Assembly: GCF_029227915.1 (NCBI RefSeq)
Contig: NC_079879.1
Span: 10,354,001 to 10,418,000 of the forward strand
Length of the DNA stretch: 64,000 nt
Direction: 5' to 3'
Source: Hydractinia symbiolongicarpus
Lineage: Eukaryota > Cnidaria > Hydrozoa > Anthoathecata > Hydractiniidae
The translations under genes and the position numbers were made by a program. A model generated the notes under the pieces. It did not search any database, was not told the origin of the DNA, and was given only the letters and a program-made list of their open reading frames with translations. Positions 33,905 to 45,700 of the stretch are shown here, piece after piece (the first letter of the stretch is position 1; every line of letters starts with the position of its first letter).

Positions 33905-35815
33905 GGATGATGTTTCTGAAAGCTGTTCCAAAGGATTATTGATTGTATGTCAAGGTATGACATAGAGGTTTCATGAAGTAGCCCGTTGCCCTTCCTCTGG
34001 TTACATGTTCCACAGGATAATAACGAAGATCAAATGTGTTGATTATCTTTAAGGGAGTAAGTTTTTTGGAGATTTGAAAGATCAAAAGAGCATTGTGGAA
34101 TTTTATAAGGTCAGAAATTTCAAGAATATTTGAGTTGAGTGATCAGTAAATTTGGAAAAGGTGATAAGTCAGATACAGCGCTTTTGAAAGAGAAGAATTC
34201 TGTTAGTGGAATTTAATTTTGACCCCAAACTTGACAAGCATAGTTTAAATGTGAGAGAAATAGTACATGAAAGACAGATAATAAGGATTTACGAGTTAAA
34301 AAGTGCCTTAGTTTAGCAATAATACCAGTTGCATTTCTACGCTTCAAACAAATGCTATCAATACGTTTGTTCCAATTCAAAAAAGGTTCAAGAAAACTCC
34401 AAGATACTTAACCGAGTCACTATATACAAGACACTTACCATTCAGTTTCAGTCTAGGAAAAAATTCAGGTATTTTTTTCGGTTTCTGAAGAGAAGAACCT
34501 CAGTTTTAGCAATATTCAAGGAGATCCTATTAACACATAACCACCAGAAGTTTTAGGTCAATGTTGACACGTTTATGGATTCTTCTTGAATCTATTATAT
34601 CCGGTGCACATAATAGATTCAAGGTCAGGTCTGCGGGTAGAAGAAAGAGTCTTTTTTACGAAAAGGGATGTGCCACCAGCAGTAGATTCAGTTAGTGTAT
34701 GATAGGAGATATAGTGAACAAGAGAATAAGATGAAAGTTTAGAAAAGATTCTGGTTTCAGAAAGAGCAATAACTATAAAGTCATTTACATATTGGAAAAA
34801 AAAGTTCAAACTATCAAAATGTTTATTTAAGGAGCAAATATTTATGTGAAAAAAAGATAGCTGGTCATTCTGAAAATTAAGGGAGTTCTTGAATATCAAC
34901 ATTATTGCAATCAAAAATATTAGCAAGAGAAACATCGTGGCTTTTTTGACATGGCTTTTTTTTCCTCCCAGTTAACAAAGGAGTTTGTAGGTCAGGTCTA
35001 TTCATTAGAAACAGCTCACAGTTACATTTAAAACAAGACCACAAGCCAGAGTTATCTGATTCCACAAGTTTTACATTTTCAGTTTTACATTTTCTATGAA
35101 CCCAGAGTTCACAGTAGTCACAAAAAATAGCATCAGATCTAGCTTGTTTGTCACATATTAAGCAGAGATATGAATTAACAGACATGCAAGGAAAATTTAA
35201 AAAAAGGGAAAAAATTAAGTTTGAAAAAAACACACACAAAAAGACAGATGTAGCTAGCTAACTAAGACAAACAATTAACGAATGCAAGCAAAACAAACTT
35301 TTACGGAAAATAGAGATATTCCAGACCGATATGACGTAAATCAATGGTTTTAAGTTTCTTCAATTAAGTTTTAGCCAATCCCAAAAATTTTTTCTTGTCA
35401 AATCGAACAATAATTCTTTTTGGTAAGTTACTTGTATTACCTTCCGTTGAACTCGATAATCTATGACATGCCACAATGTCAAATGGTAAAACACGTATAC
35501 CAATTACATCGAATAGTTCAATGACTTTGGGTTCAAGTATATCATTCACAATTGAGTCTGGAATACCAGCTGTCTTGATGTTTTCCCATCTTTTATATTG
35601 GTCAAGACTGTTTAAATCCAATTTTAACTTTCTAATGATTATTTCTTGAGAGCTTACTTTTTTTTAGTTCTAAATTTTCACCAGCTATAGTTTGGACAAC
35701 ATCTTTAAGATCAGCGATATCTTCCCGTAAATTCTTTATTTCGTTGAAAACATTTAAGTTTGAACACTCACTTGGGTTGTCTTGAAACTACGCACTTTGC
35801 ACTTCTTTGACCATG
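33905..35815 (-). mobile_element. Decayed CR1-like LINE, copy 2
   Basis: The duplicate of the LINE at 29060-30970, with the same ORF1 fragment (35621-35364), PHD finger (35239-34877), endonuclease start (34935-34573) and the same internal deletion and frameshifts. Shared lesions show it arose by duplication, not by a second insertion. Confidence 0.75.
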
Positions 35816-36155
35816 ATGATAGTAGTAGTTGAATTGACGATAGCTATAGATGATCACAGGTTACTTCATTAAGTTAACGTTTGTCATGTTTGATTCGAGT
35901 GGAAAAAAAACTAACTTATCGGAGGAGCTCTAGAGCACACGTCCGATCGCTACGAGAGCTAGCGATGAAACATATGTTATATATCATCAGAATAAGATTA
36001 AAATAAATGTGCATAAATTTTCTTGGTGCACTTCAATGAGCACACCCTTAATATTCGTTCTGTTAAGCTCTATATAAAGTCAATCCATCAAACAAGGCAG
36101 TTACCTTTGGCAATAAGCCCAAATTTTCGCTCTTTCAGTTCTTACACTATTTAGT

Positions 36156-37857
36156 CAGGAGTCCCAGGGCAAAAACACAGATTTTATTTATGATTTTATG
36201 CCAATTTAACCCTATTTATGCTATTTTTTGCCTTTCACTTCTAATTTCATGCCATTTTTTATGAAAATTGAGCTAATTTTATGCGAATTTAATGCCAATG
36301 CCTAATTTTGATAACCGTATGGATCAATGGTCCTTACTAATTTCTCCTTCCTACAAAAACTGGATAACCTTGGAAAACTGGGTAAACACATAAAACGTGC
36401 TTTGAATTTGCTTTGTCAGTCTATACTGTTATTACCAAGGTTCCTTCCTTAACATGTGGTTAAATCAATCAAGTCTAATGGTTTGCCTCTAAAAATGTTT
36501 TCTGAAATCCGTGTCTCTAGACCCTTCTAATCTTACTAAGATGAAAAGAAAACGATTAACCAAACACATTTTGGAGAAATCCCTTTGAACAGTTGAAGAA
36601 AAACAAAAAATAAGGTTAAAGTCAATGTCACTAACGGCAAACAGAATTATAAGACACACTATAAAAAGAATGTCATCAGTGATCTCAGAGCCAGATCAAT
36701 AAAGTATAACAGTTTGTCTCTCAAATTTGTTTCTGAAATCATGACATTTTATCCTAGAGACTCTCACGAAGATAAAAAAAACGAGAATCTAACTCCATTC
36801 GCTTTACAAACTCGTCGTAATGTTCAACAAGATAAACGGCAGTACAATGTCTTACAAACAAAGAACCAACATACGCACACACAACCTTATCATGACAGTT
36901 AGACCAATAGGATAAGTATGCATCATACTGCTTCTTCACTTGATTATTTGTATAGTTTTATCAAACAAAAAAGAATATGGTACATGTAACTCCAGCCTGA
37001 GAGACAGAAAGAGTTCAGATGAGCTAAGAAGCAGGCTAAGTACCCGTAGATAAGAAGATAAGAAGATTGAATTGTCTGGGGCACTTCGAAAGAATGGAGG
37101 GGGATAATTGGAAAAGAAAGTGTAGAGAATTGATAGTTCCTACGGCAAAGCCCAGAGGCAGACCGAGAAAGACTTGGCAGGAAGTTATAAGGACAGACTT
37201 GATACAGAGGAAGTTGAATTTAGATCTAACACAGTCTAGATCAGATTGGAAGAGGGTCGTTAATATACCCCGTCCAACCCATGCTAGCATGGAAAACAGA
37301 TGTTAATCCAAGAATGATGATGATGATGATGATGTGCATTGTTAACATCATATATTAATTTCTTTCTAAGGTTTTCTGCTATTCCAAATTTTATACTATA
37401 CCGCGCTTTAGTGTCTGCCATACTGTAAGATTTAGCAATACTAGAACCAGGAACATTCAACGAAATCTTTCGCTGTCCTCCTTAGCGGAGGCAAACAAAT
37501 GGTTTTTATCAACTATCTGCAAAGCTTGTAAAATTTCTGCGTTCGTTTACTAAATCTTCTTGTCTTAAGAATAAACTGCCTTGACTAAGACTTAACTTGC
37601 CATCTTCGGAACTAGTTGTATATGTCCTCTGGTTGATAAGATCTTTTTTTGATTCAGATGCATGATACTTTGCATGTAATTTTAGAGAGTAAAGAGCTAA
37701 AAAATATAAAATAACTGCATAAACAAAATTTTGGAGAACACATGTTCAAAAATTATGATTTTTTATGCCAAGAAATCAATTTTAGGCTAATTTTATGATT
37801 TTCGAGAAAAAAATTGCTCATCTTATGATTTTTTATGATTTTATGCCGGCTGGGACC
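36156..37857. mobile_element. Non-autonomous DNA element with TTTTATGCC-rich ends
   Basis: The left end CAGGAGTCCCAGGGCAAAAA and the inverse of the right end GGGTCCCAGCCGGCA share TCCCAG..GGCA. Both ends lead into ATGATTTTATGCC-type repeats (36180-36300 and 37755-37850). This resembles hAT-like elements, but no 8-bp target duplication could be seen. No transposase frame. A LINE tail (37023-37336) has inserted inside. It starts exactly where the tandem duplication stops. Confidence 0.45.
37023..37336 (+). mobile_element. 5'-truncated LINE tail, ATG-trinucleotide 3' end
   Basis: It encodes the C-terminus of a LINE reverse transcriptase: LNCLGHFERMEGDN, PTAKPRGRPRKTWQEV, IRTDLIQRKLNLDLTQSRSD, followed by a (GAT)n tail at 37313-37336. 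Related copies lie at 38213-38545, 40967-41378, 42176-42275 and 61155-61450, all truncated. The clade is not determinable from this piece. Confidence 0.7.
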
Positions 37858-38020
37858 CAAAAACCACATATGTTACGTCATTATCGCAGAAAAATGAGAG
37901 TATTATATTTCGTAAAGCTTTCTTTCATGAATAAAAACGTTAATTGTCTTGCTATACACTGAAAATCAGAGATTTCACCTTTAAACTGAAATGACAGTAA
38001 AATACAAATACATGTATTAC

Positions 38021-38588
38021 CGTGATTAGTCTCCTCCGCACTGACCTTCTTTAATTGTGTTGTCGTTGGTGAACTCACAAGAGTTCTAATAAATTGACTT
38101 TCTTTAGCTGCCTCTCTTTGACGTTGTGCTCGAAAAGGCTTGCGGAAATCCTGAAGACAAGAAAAGAAAAGTTTAATGTATATACCTTGTAATATAGACA
38201 CTTTATGAACACCTTTCATCATCATCATCATAATCACCGTCATTCTCAGTTTAACATTTGTTTTCTATGTCAGCATGGGTTGGATGGCATACATTAATGG
38301 CCTTTTTAATCTGATCTAGACTATATTAGTTCTAAACTCAAATTTCCCTGCATCAAGTCCGTCCTCCTGCCCAGTCTTTCTTGATCTACCTCTGGACTTT
38401 GTCCAACCAACTTAATCTTCTTATCTGGATAACATCTCTAATGCTATAAATACTTAACCTGCGACTTATAGCTCATCTGAACTCTTTTACCTCTCAAAAT
38501 GTTGTTACACATCCACCTAAACAATCTCATATCATGCTGAAAGGAAGGATGTATTCTAACTTTTATTATTTTCAATTGTGAGAATCAT
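38021..38588 (-). pseudogene. Broken relative of the seven-helix gene at 18718-20383
   Basis: The start context and ATG at 38588 lie in a roughly 31-bp stretch (38568-38598) identical to the start of the intact gene (20363-20393). The last-exon homologue, 38152-38021, begins at a TCTTCAG acceptor and encodes DFRKPFRAQRQREAAKESQF, close to DFFQKTSRAQRRRKAIKENQ of the intact copy. Between them, where seven helices should be encoded, only a few codons remain before a LINE tail (38213-38545). So exon 1 was destroyed. The tail exon stays open and has a possible GTAATA donor at 38020, so use as an alternative exon cannot be excluded. Confidence 0.62.
38213..38545 (-). mobile_element. 5'-truncated LINE tail inside the broken seven-helix copy
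   Basis: On the minus strand it matches the tail at 40967-41378 (GCTAAGAAG.., TTGGCTGG.., GGAAG..TTGATGCAG) and ends in a (ATG)n run at 38213-38232. It carries many substitutions, so the insertion is old. Confidence 0.6.
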
Positions 38589-39629
38589 GATCAAGCTTCT
38601 CTGTTAAGTAGAATCTATCCTAACTATAAATATATGCAAGGCAAATAAACTCATCACAGTGCAATAAACAAACTCAAAGCTGCTCAAAGAAAAAAAGAGC
38701 AAATTTGTTACCATATTCAGATTATTTCTGTATCTGTACCGTATTTTAAAACTGTTTTTATCATCTAAGAAGCAATCCCAAAAACTATTGTCTGATCATG
38801 TCATTATTATGAATTGTAAACGCATTGGTGTTAATTAAACAGAATACAAAATGTTCTTTTAAATAAGCCCTTGGCTTACTTTAGCCATGATCAAATCAAC
38901 ATTTAAAAATCAATATACACTTGACAAATTCCCTAATTGATAGTTTAAAACACCGTAATTTTTTTACTGCTTTACAAATAAATTACTTATATACTTAATT
39001 AAATAATAATAAATACACTAATCAAAAAAAGGTACTATGGAGCCACAGTTATATTCATATTAAAATAAAATCCATTGTGACACCATTTGTTTACTTTTTA
39101 GTGGTAAGCTCCTTGGCTCTGGCATTTGCGTGAGAGGAAAAAAGATGCTATGGAAGAGCTTACTACTGAAAATTTAGACAACAGAAATTATATATCTATA
39201 GGTTTGTTTAATCTCTAGAATATAACTAATGGTCTCTGATGTCAAAACTGTAAAAGTATCCAAGCTATAGCTTGGTGCAATGTCAACAATAGATATATCC
39301 AAAATATATTGAAGTAGCAAAAAAATTAGAAGTTTTGAGAAAAGTAAACACAAAAACGCTTCATAAGAATTTTGTTGACACTACTTTGATAGTTTTTCAC
39401 CACATCGTTTAGTAAAAAGCATGTAAAAAATTTTTTGCAGAGCTAAGGGAAGCCCATTTTCTTTTGTCAATAGTGCAGGTGTATATAAAATTTCGGCATT
39501 TTCCTTACATATAGGTGAAATTTTGAGTTGAACCCACTTGTTTTTAGGCGACAAGACACTTTAAGCGCAGCTGCGGTCACTTCTTGTGAGTATGGTTAAC
39601 AACAAGGCAAATAGTCTGGGACAAAGTGA

Positions 39630-40000
39630 TAAGTGCATATCCATTCTGCAGCATTTCACTGTCAGACTTATGTCTTTTCAACAACGCAATGCCCCCTTAA
39701 ATCCTCTATTAAATAAACTTGGTATTCTGAAATTCTGTGACTTGATTCACCTTAAAAAATGTGATATTTCTTCACAGTTTGTATCATAAAGATCTCCTCC
39801 AAACACTTTAGTACTTTCAATAGTGACTTCACCCACTCTCATAGCACTCATGGTTCTGCTCCTGGATTAAAAAATCTCTCCACTGTCTCCACTATATCAT
39901 TTGGTTCTAATTCAGTTCGTTATCAGCGTGTTTTTCCTGGAATTTTTTACAAGGTTCCCTTCTCTCTAAAAAATTTGTCTCTCTCACCACTAGACTAAAG
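39630..40000 (+). mobile_element. CR1/Jockey-like LINE 3' fragment
   Basis: Translation gives VRLMSFQQRNAPLNPLLNKL, then GILKFCDLIHLKKCD, and after a frame break SHSTHGSAPGLKNLS, SFGSNSVRYQRVFPG and a stop. This is the typical C-terminal order of CR1-like reverse transcriptases. Related 3' sequence may resume at 40640-40830 after an insertion. No intact frame. Confidence 0.55.
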
Positions 40001-40966
40001 TGCTGACTCGCAAGAACCGCCGCCAAAACCATGGGGCTGTCGGCGACTTCCGGCGTTTTAAAAAAATTCAAAGTTTTGCCCAGAGAAACCCGAATCAACC
40101 CGTGACATTTTTTTAAACATTTAATACCATGATGTATAATTTATTCTTTTAATGTCGAGCAGTTGTAGTGGATGTTAGACTTACTCTGGTTATGATGGAG
40201 GGTTAGTAAACGAAATAATAATGCATATTTTTATATTAACATAAACATCTGTCTTTTGTGTATTAACAAAGTCTGTAGATACTTTACAGTACAGCTACCG
40301 CGCCATTACAGCGCATTTGCATATCGGCACATAACAACATGGTTAAGGTACCCAATACCCACACAGGGGAAGTTCTGAAAAAATTGTTTTTTATATCATT
40401 TATTCAATAAATATAGCTGTAATAAAATCCCACAAATAATAAACTGAGAGTAAAACGACAAATTAGCACCTTCCTTCTTCGTGACAAAATTTAAATAAGA
40501 ACAATGAGCCTTGCGTGCATTGCACAATTCGGGCGGTTTCGGACTGGGCTCAGGCTTTTCCGTGCAGTTACAAAAGAAAACCTAGAAAACCCCCGAAAAA
40601 ACGCCTGCGACCGTTCTAACATATACAGCGCACCACTAGTAATCTTAAATTATGTCTGACTAAAATTTTTCTCTCATTGTATAGCTGAACTCACCTATTG
40701 TCTATTCGGAATCATTTTTTATTATCTATGATTGTTTACTTTTATTTTCCTCAAGCTACTAATGGTGGTCTCCCTACAGTAAATAACACTAGTAATAATA
40801 ATAATAATATATATAGTAATATAATAAATGAAATAATAATGTTTCTCTACTTTTATTTGCTTAACTCAAATGTAGTTATTACTGTTAAATAAATATAATT
40901 CACTTAATTGATTTATTCATTAAGCTGTATTTTACAGCTTATTTAGGAGATCTCCAAATTAACCTA

Positions 40967-41378
40967 CATCATCATCATCATCATCATTCTCGGCTTAACC
41001 GTTTTCCATGCTAGCATGGGTTGGACGGGGTATATTAATGACCCTCTTCCAATCTGATCTAGACTGTGTTAGATCTAAACTCAACTTCCTCTGTATCAAG
41101 TCTGTCCTTATAACCTCCTGCCAAGTCTCTCTCGGTCTGCCTCTGGGCTTTGACCCAGGAACTATCAAGTCTTTACACTTTCTTACCCTATTATCCTCCT
41201 CCATTCTTTCCAAGTGCCCCAGCCAATTCAATCTTCTTATCCGGATAACATCTTTAATTCTACGGAGACTTCTTAGCTCATCTGAACTGTTTCTGTCTCT
41301 CAGACTGGCGTTACACATCCACCTAACCATTCTCATATCATTCCTATGTGCCCATGTCCCATGTCTGCCCATGTACAC
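40967..41378 (-). mobile_element. 5'-truncated LINE tail, best-preserved copy
   Basis: An open frame of about 125 codons on the minus strand: MRMVRWMCNASLRDRNSSDE, RRIKDVIRIRRLNWLGHLER, KPRGRPRETWQEVIRTDL, ending RPTHASMENG, then a CAT/ATG trinucleotide run at 40967-40987. The frame is intact, unlike the other copies, so this is the youngest in the window. Confidence 0.75.
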
Positions 41379-42175
41379 ATTGTTTTTTATAAGAAGAAAG
41401 TTTATAAGAACAGAGGCTTCAAAACCCCAAAAATTAAGAACATGTTAAGAACATTATGAAGGCTTCAACGCGATTGGACAAACAAATTAAGGTCAGAAAA
41501 AAAGAAGAATAATAAATCACAAATATATTCTTTTTCTTAAAATTAACAAAAGACTTAAGACAAATAATCAGTATATTTGGGGTGTGCGATGATTCGCACG
41601 TGTAAATCAAGTAACGTGTGCGATGTAAAAAGCACGTGCAAAGAATGTTACGCATGCGTTACGGGCTACGCGGTTATTTTTGTTGCGCATTCATTTTGCG
41701 GTAGAAAATTGGGACACTTCTGACAAGCAAATAGCCCTTGTAGCAAAGTTGTTGTTGTTCTCAAATGAAACGAAATTTCATGGCAAATACTAAATTTTGG
41801 GATTCGCAAGTTTAATAACTTTTCACAAAACTTAATTCACGCAAAAAGAAATAATTTAGGTTCCGTGAAATTTAGTTACTTCGAAGTATATTATGTTGAA
41901 ATGTATTTACTACAAGAGTAGTTTATACTAAAACTTACATCGATACTTTTTTCTTTCGCTATGTCTAGTTTTTAGGGGTGTTCTATTTTCCAAATAATGT
42001 TTAATTCACAAAAGTTCAAAGAAAATGCCAATCACAGTCTGCCTGGCCAGCCATTATATCAGCGTTCATAATCCAGTCACCATGACATAACCAGTGCAAA
42101 AAAAACATAATCGGACCATGCGTAAATAATCAGGCTGTCCCGGTTGTAAACAGGCCGTTTTCGCAATCCAGGGCA

Positions 42176-42275
42176 GAACACCCCAGCAACCAATTCAATC
42201 TTCTTACTGGATAACATCTTTAATAATATGGATACCTAGCCTGCTTCTTAGCTCATCCGTACTCTTTCTGTTTCT
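42176..42275 (-). mobile_element. Short fragment of the same LINE tail family
   Basis: About 100 bp corresponding to the CTAAGAAG..GATGTTATCC..AATTGGTTGCTGGGG part of the better copies. Not coding. Confidence 0.55.
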
Positions 42276-42546
42276 ACAATAAATATTCCTCCAAAAGATG
42301 TTGTTTTGTATCAAGTTTATTTCTTAGTAAAAGTTAGTTACATCATGACAGACCAAAAATTCAACTTACATTGCAGATTTATATTCAAGTACATTCAAGA
42401 TGGAGAGAATTAAAAATATTGATCTACACCTAGATCCCTGTCGGCATTCAATATACTTTTAGAAAAAAAGAAAGTAAGAAAGACGTGGGAACGTCTGAGA
42501 AATTGTCAGGGGGCAGCTGGCTGCAGGAAGGAATTAAATATTTCTT

Positions 42547-42580
42547 ATCAGGAACGCGAATGCCCTTTATTATGACTGGT
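42547..42580 (+). repeat. 34-nt repeat near the RPS4 start, copy 1
   Basis: The segment from ATCAGGAACGCGAATG to CCTTTATTATGACTGGT recurs at 44063-44096 with one difference. This copy lies about 190 bp upstream of the RPS4 ATG, in the likely promoter. Confidence 0.75.
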
Positions 42581-42771
42581 CTCCATTAACCAGTTTTTCG
42601 CCTCGTGATACAAAGTACAGATCAAGACGGTCGAGATAGATACTGCACCCCGAAATTCATTCCCTACCACCCCTGCACAGATAAGTTGGTCATGATTTTA
42701 TATTAGTAGACAGCGTTTGCACTTGGTAGTAGTTAGCGAGTAAAAGTTTCTTTTACAGAGGAACAACCAAA

Positions 42772-45700
42772 ATGGTGAGAGAACGCTTGCCTGGCTATAT
42801 GATTTATATCTGCCTTCATCATCCCTAAGAATTTTGTTTGTTGTTAATTGACAATGAATAGTCGCTTTTCATTACTTTTTAAACGTTTTTTTGCTACGAT
42901 TTCAGGTTCGAGGTCCAAAGAAGCACCTCAAGCGGCTCAATGCCCCTAAACATTGGATGTTGGACAAGCTCAGTGGAAACTTTGTAAGTTAGGTTAAATT
43001 TCGGTTGTATTTAACTTTTTTTATCAAATATTTTTTTCTGAGTAGTAAATTTTATCTGTCTGTTTAGGCACCACGTCCATCACCTGGTCCTCACAAACTG
43101 CGAGAATGTTTGCCATTAATTGTTTTCCTCCGAAACAGATTAAAGTATGCTCTAAATTATACAGAGGTTACTAAGATTATGAAGCAGAGACTTATCAAAG
43201 TTGATGGCAAAGTCAGAACTGATGTATGCTATCCGGCAGGATTCATGGGTAAGTAAAATTGATGCATGCTATAGACATTTTCGGCAAATGTTGTTCTGTT
43301 TGGAGGTAAAATAAATGGATTATGGGTACCTGGCCAGTCAGAGACAACTGCAAATTACTTTGTTCAAGCAAACGTTTTTGTACTTGCTTTGTAGCTTGTT
43401 TCTTCGCGCAAAGGTATCATCACAACTTTATATAAATATATGTCAACAAGAAGAAGTTATCCATCTACACTTAATAATAGGTTAAAGCCTCAAAAATGTT
43501 TCTGTAGAAAGAATTGGGATGAAAAAGACCTTTTCTTCAGCAAGCTTTATTATTGTGCTTTGCTTTAAAATGTGAAAAGGTTCCTGATAACTAGTTAAAA
43601 ATAGCGCACGAAAACTTCATTTAAACGAGATGCCTAGTTATCATTAACGGTTTAATGACGCGCATTAATGGCTGGATGGAGGGATACAATTTTTCGAATT
43701 TTTGACCGACTAACTGATTCTATTTTTGGTGTTCAAAGGACTCTAACACTACATATTTGGGTTTGAATTAGAAATGTATGTTTATCTCTCGAAAATTTGG
43801 ACGTTGGAGCAGTGTAGACCACTGTTTATTCCTTGTTGCCATTTGATGTAATAGCAATAATTTTTAAAGGACATTTTATCAAGGTTTAACTTAGCCTTAT
43901 GCATTTGTTGTTGTACTTTTGCCTGCACAATATTTTTTTATAATGGAGACAAGATGTTTGTTCGAGTGATTCTATTTGTAACGATGTAATGATGAAATCT
44001 GTTGTGAAATAAACCCGTTAAACCCGTCTTCTGTTGAAGTTGACTTACTTTTTGCAAAGAGAATCAGGAACGCGAATGTCCTTTATTATGACTGGTATTA
44101 TGACTATGACTTTTTTGCATGTACCTGCTATATCTAAGATAATTTGACTAAATACTATTATAAAATAATGCTGAATTTGAAGTTAATTGTTTTGGTTATT
44201 CAAATAAAAACATTATAGAATTTCTTTAAACCTTTTTTGAGCCAAAGTTTATTCTTGTTTGTCAGAAAAAGAGTCTAAGAATTGTAACGATTCTCCAGCA
44301 ATTTTATGTTTCATATAGCTACCATTTCCCATATTAACCAGTTGAAAATAGCTATCAGTTAATAATTACCAATATAGAACAACAAAACCTTATTTTATTA
44401 ACAGGGTGTCAACTATACCAGGTATTTTAATTATAAATAGTTAATCCCTCAAAAACAGTTTATCAATATGGTTGTAATTTTGCATGTGTAGGCAATTTGA
44501 AATCCCAAAGTTATACGTTTTGACTAAAAATAGCTAGAAAAATCGGGAAAGTTTACACTGAGTGTAAAGCTCATCTGTAACTCAGACCTTAAACCAATCT
44601 CTGCCATATTTGTATATGTAATTTTTTGATTTTTTTAATCAATTTTTTTCGTTTTGTTTTAAAAGTAAAAACAGATCATAATTCCAAGTTTACGAGAATT
44701 CATTACTTGCTCTTATTTTATGGAAAAATTCAGACTTCTGCTTTTCTTAGTTCTTGTAAACAATTTGAGCCTGAAGTTGTAAATAGAAGGCGTGTAATTG
44801 CAGGTAGCAAAATTTTCAAGGCAAAAATTATTTGAAATTGATATTAAAATGAGTTAAGCTAGTTGTTATTTGCTCTAGATGTGGTCACCATTGACAGAAC
44901 TGGAGAATTTTTTCGCCTCCTGTATGATGTTAAGGGGCGATTTGTTTGTCACAAAGTCAGTGCAGAAGAATCTGCTGTAAGTAATTTTTTTAATTTCATT
45001 GATTTGTCAAGATTGTTTGGTGCTAAAACTTTCTCTAAACGTAATGTGGCATTCTCTAAACATGGCATAATGTGTTGCCTTAATTCTTACTGTTTGTGTG
45101 ACAAATGTAGAGCACACAATTCTAAAGGTTAATGTAAAGCAATATGCTAGGTATTAATGCAAAAATAGACTTCCATGAAACTGATTGCAGAAATTTCATA
45201 TTCAGTCCAAAACACGTAATTTTCAGAGAATTTCTTCAAATAAACAAAAAAGCTAATGTTTTGACAATAGACAAGTTTAACAGGCTTAATGTGTATATTT
45301 GTAGATTTAATATAACTGTTTTATATACACATTTTTTGTTAGTACAAACTTGGCAAAGTAAAACGTGTCGGCCATGGAAAGAAGTCGGTTCCTTACATTG
45401 TCACTCATGATTCTCGAACCATCCGATATCCAGATCCATCAATAAAGGTTAACGATACTGTTGTTATTGACATTAAGACCGGTAAGGTCACAGACTTCAT
45501 TAAATTTGACACTGGCAATACTGTCATGGTTATTGGTGGACGTAACACAGGTCGTGTTGGAATCATTACTCACAGAGAAAGACATGCTAGTAAGTAGTTT
45601 TTAACTTGTTGTTCAAATTTAAAGTTGTGTATATTGGTAAATGTCTACAAGTTAAAAGTCATTCATATAAAATCACCTTAGAAAATTGTTTTCTTGGCAT

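Larger units (their letters stand above)
26466..36155. repeat. Perfect-looking tandem duplication of a 4,845-bp unit
   Basis: Bases 26466-31310 and 31311-36155 repeat in direct orientation with a constant offset of 4,845. Every long frame in copy 1 recurs with identical translation in copy 2, and the stretches I compared by eye match base for base. The left flank of copy 1 (ttgttg) differs from the last bases of copy 1 (tttagt), and copy 2 is followed by unrelated CAGGAGTCCCAG, so the borders are sharp with 2-bp CA microhomology. Each unit holds a decayed LINE on the minus strand and a Helitron-like 3' end. It is either a very recent duplication or an assembly artefact. Confidence 0.88.

Noticed and set aside
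26466-36155. LTR retrotransposon with 4.8-kb direct repeats
   Set aside because: The repeats abut with no internal region, and there are no gag/pol frames, primer site or TG..CA ends.
43980-44060. Possible box C/D snoRNA in RPS4 intron 3 (AATGATGAA)
   Set aside because: A C-box-like motif is present, but no CTGA D box or terminal stem at suitable distance.
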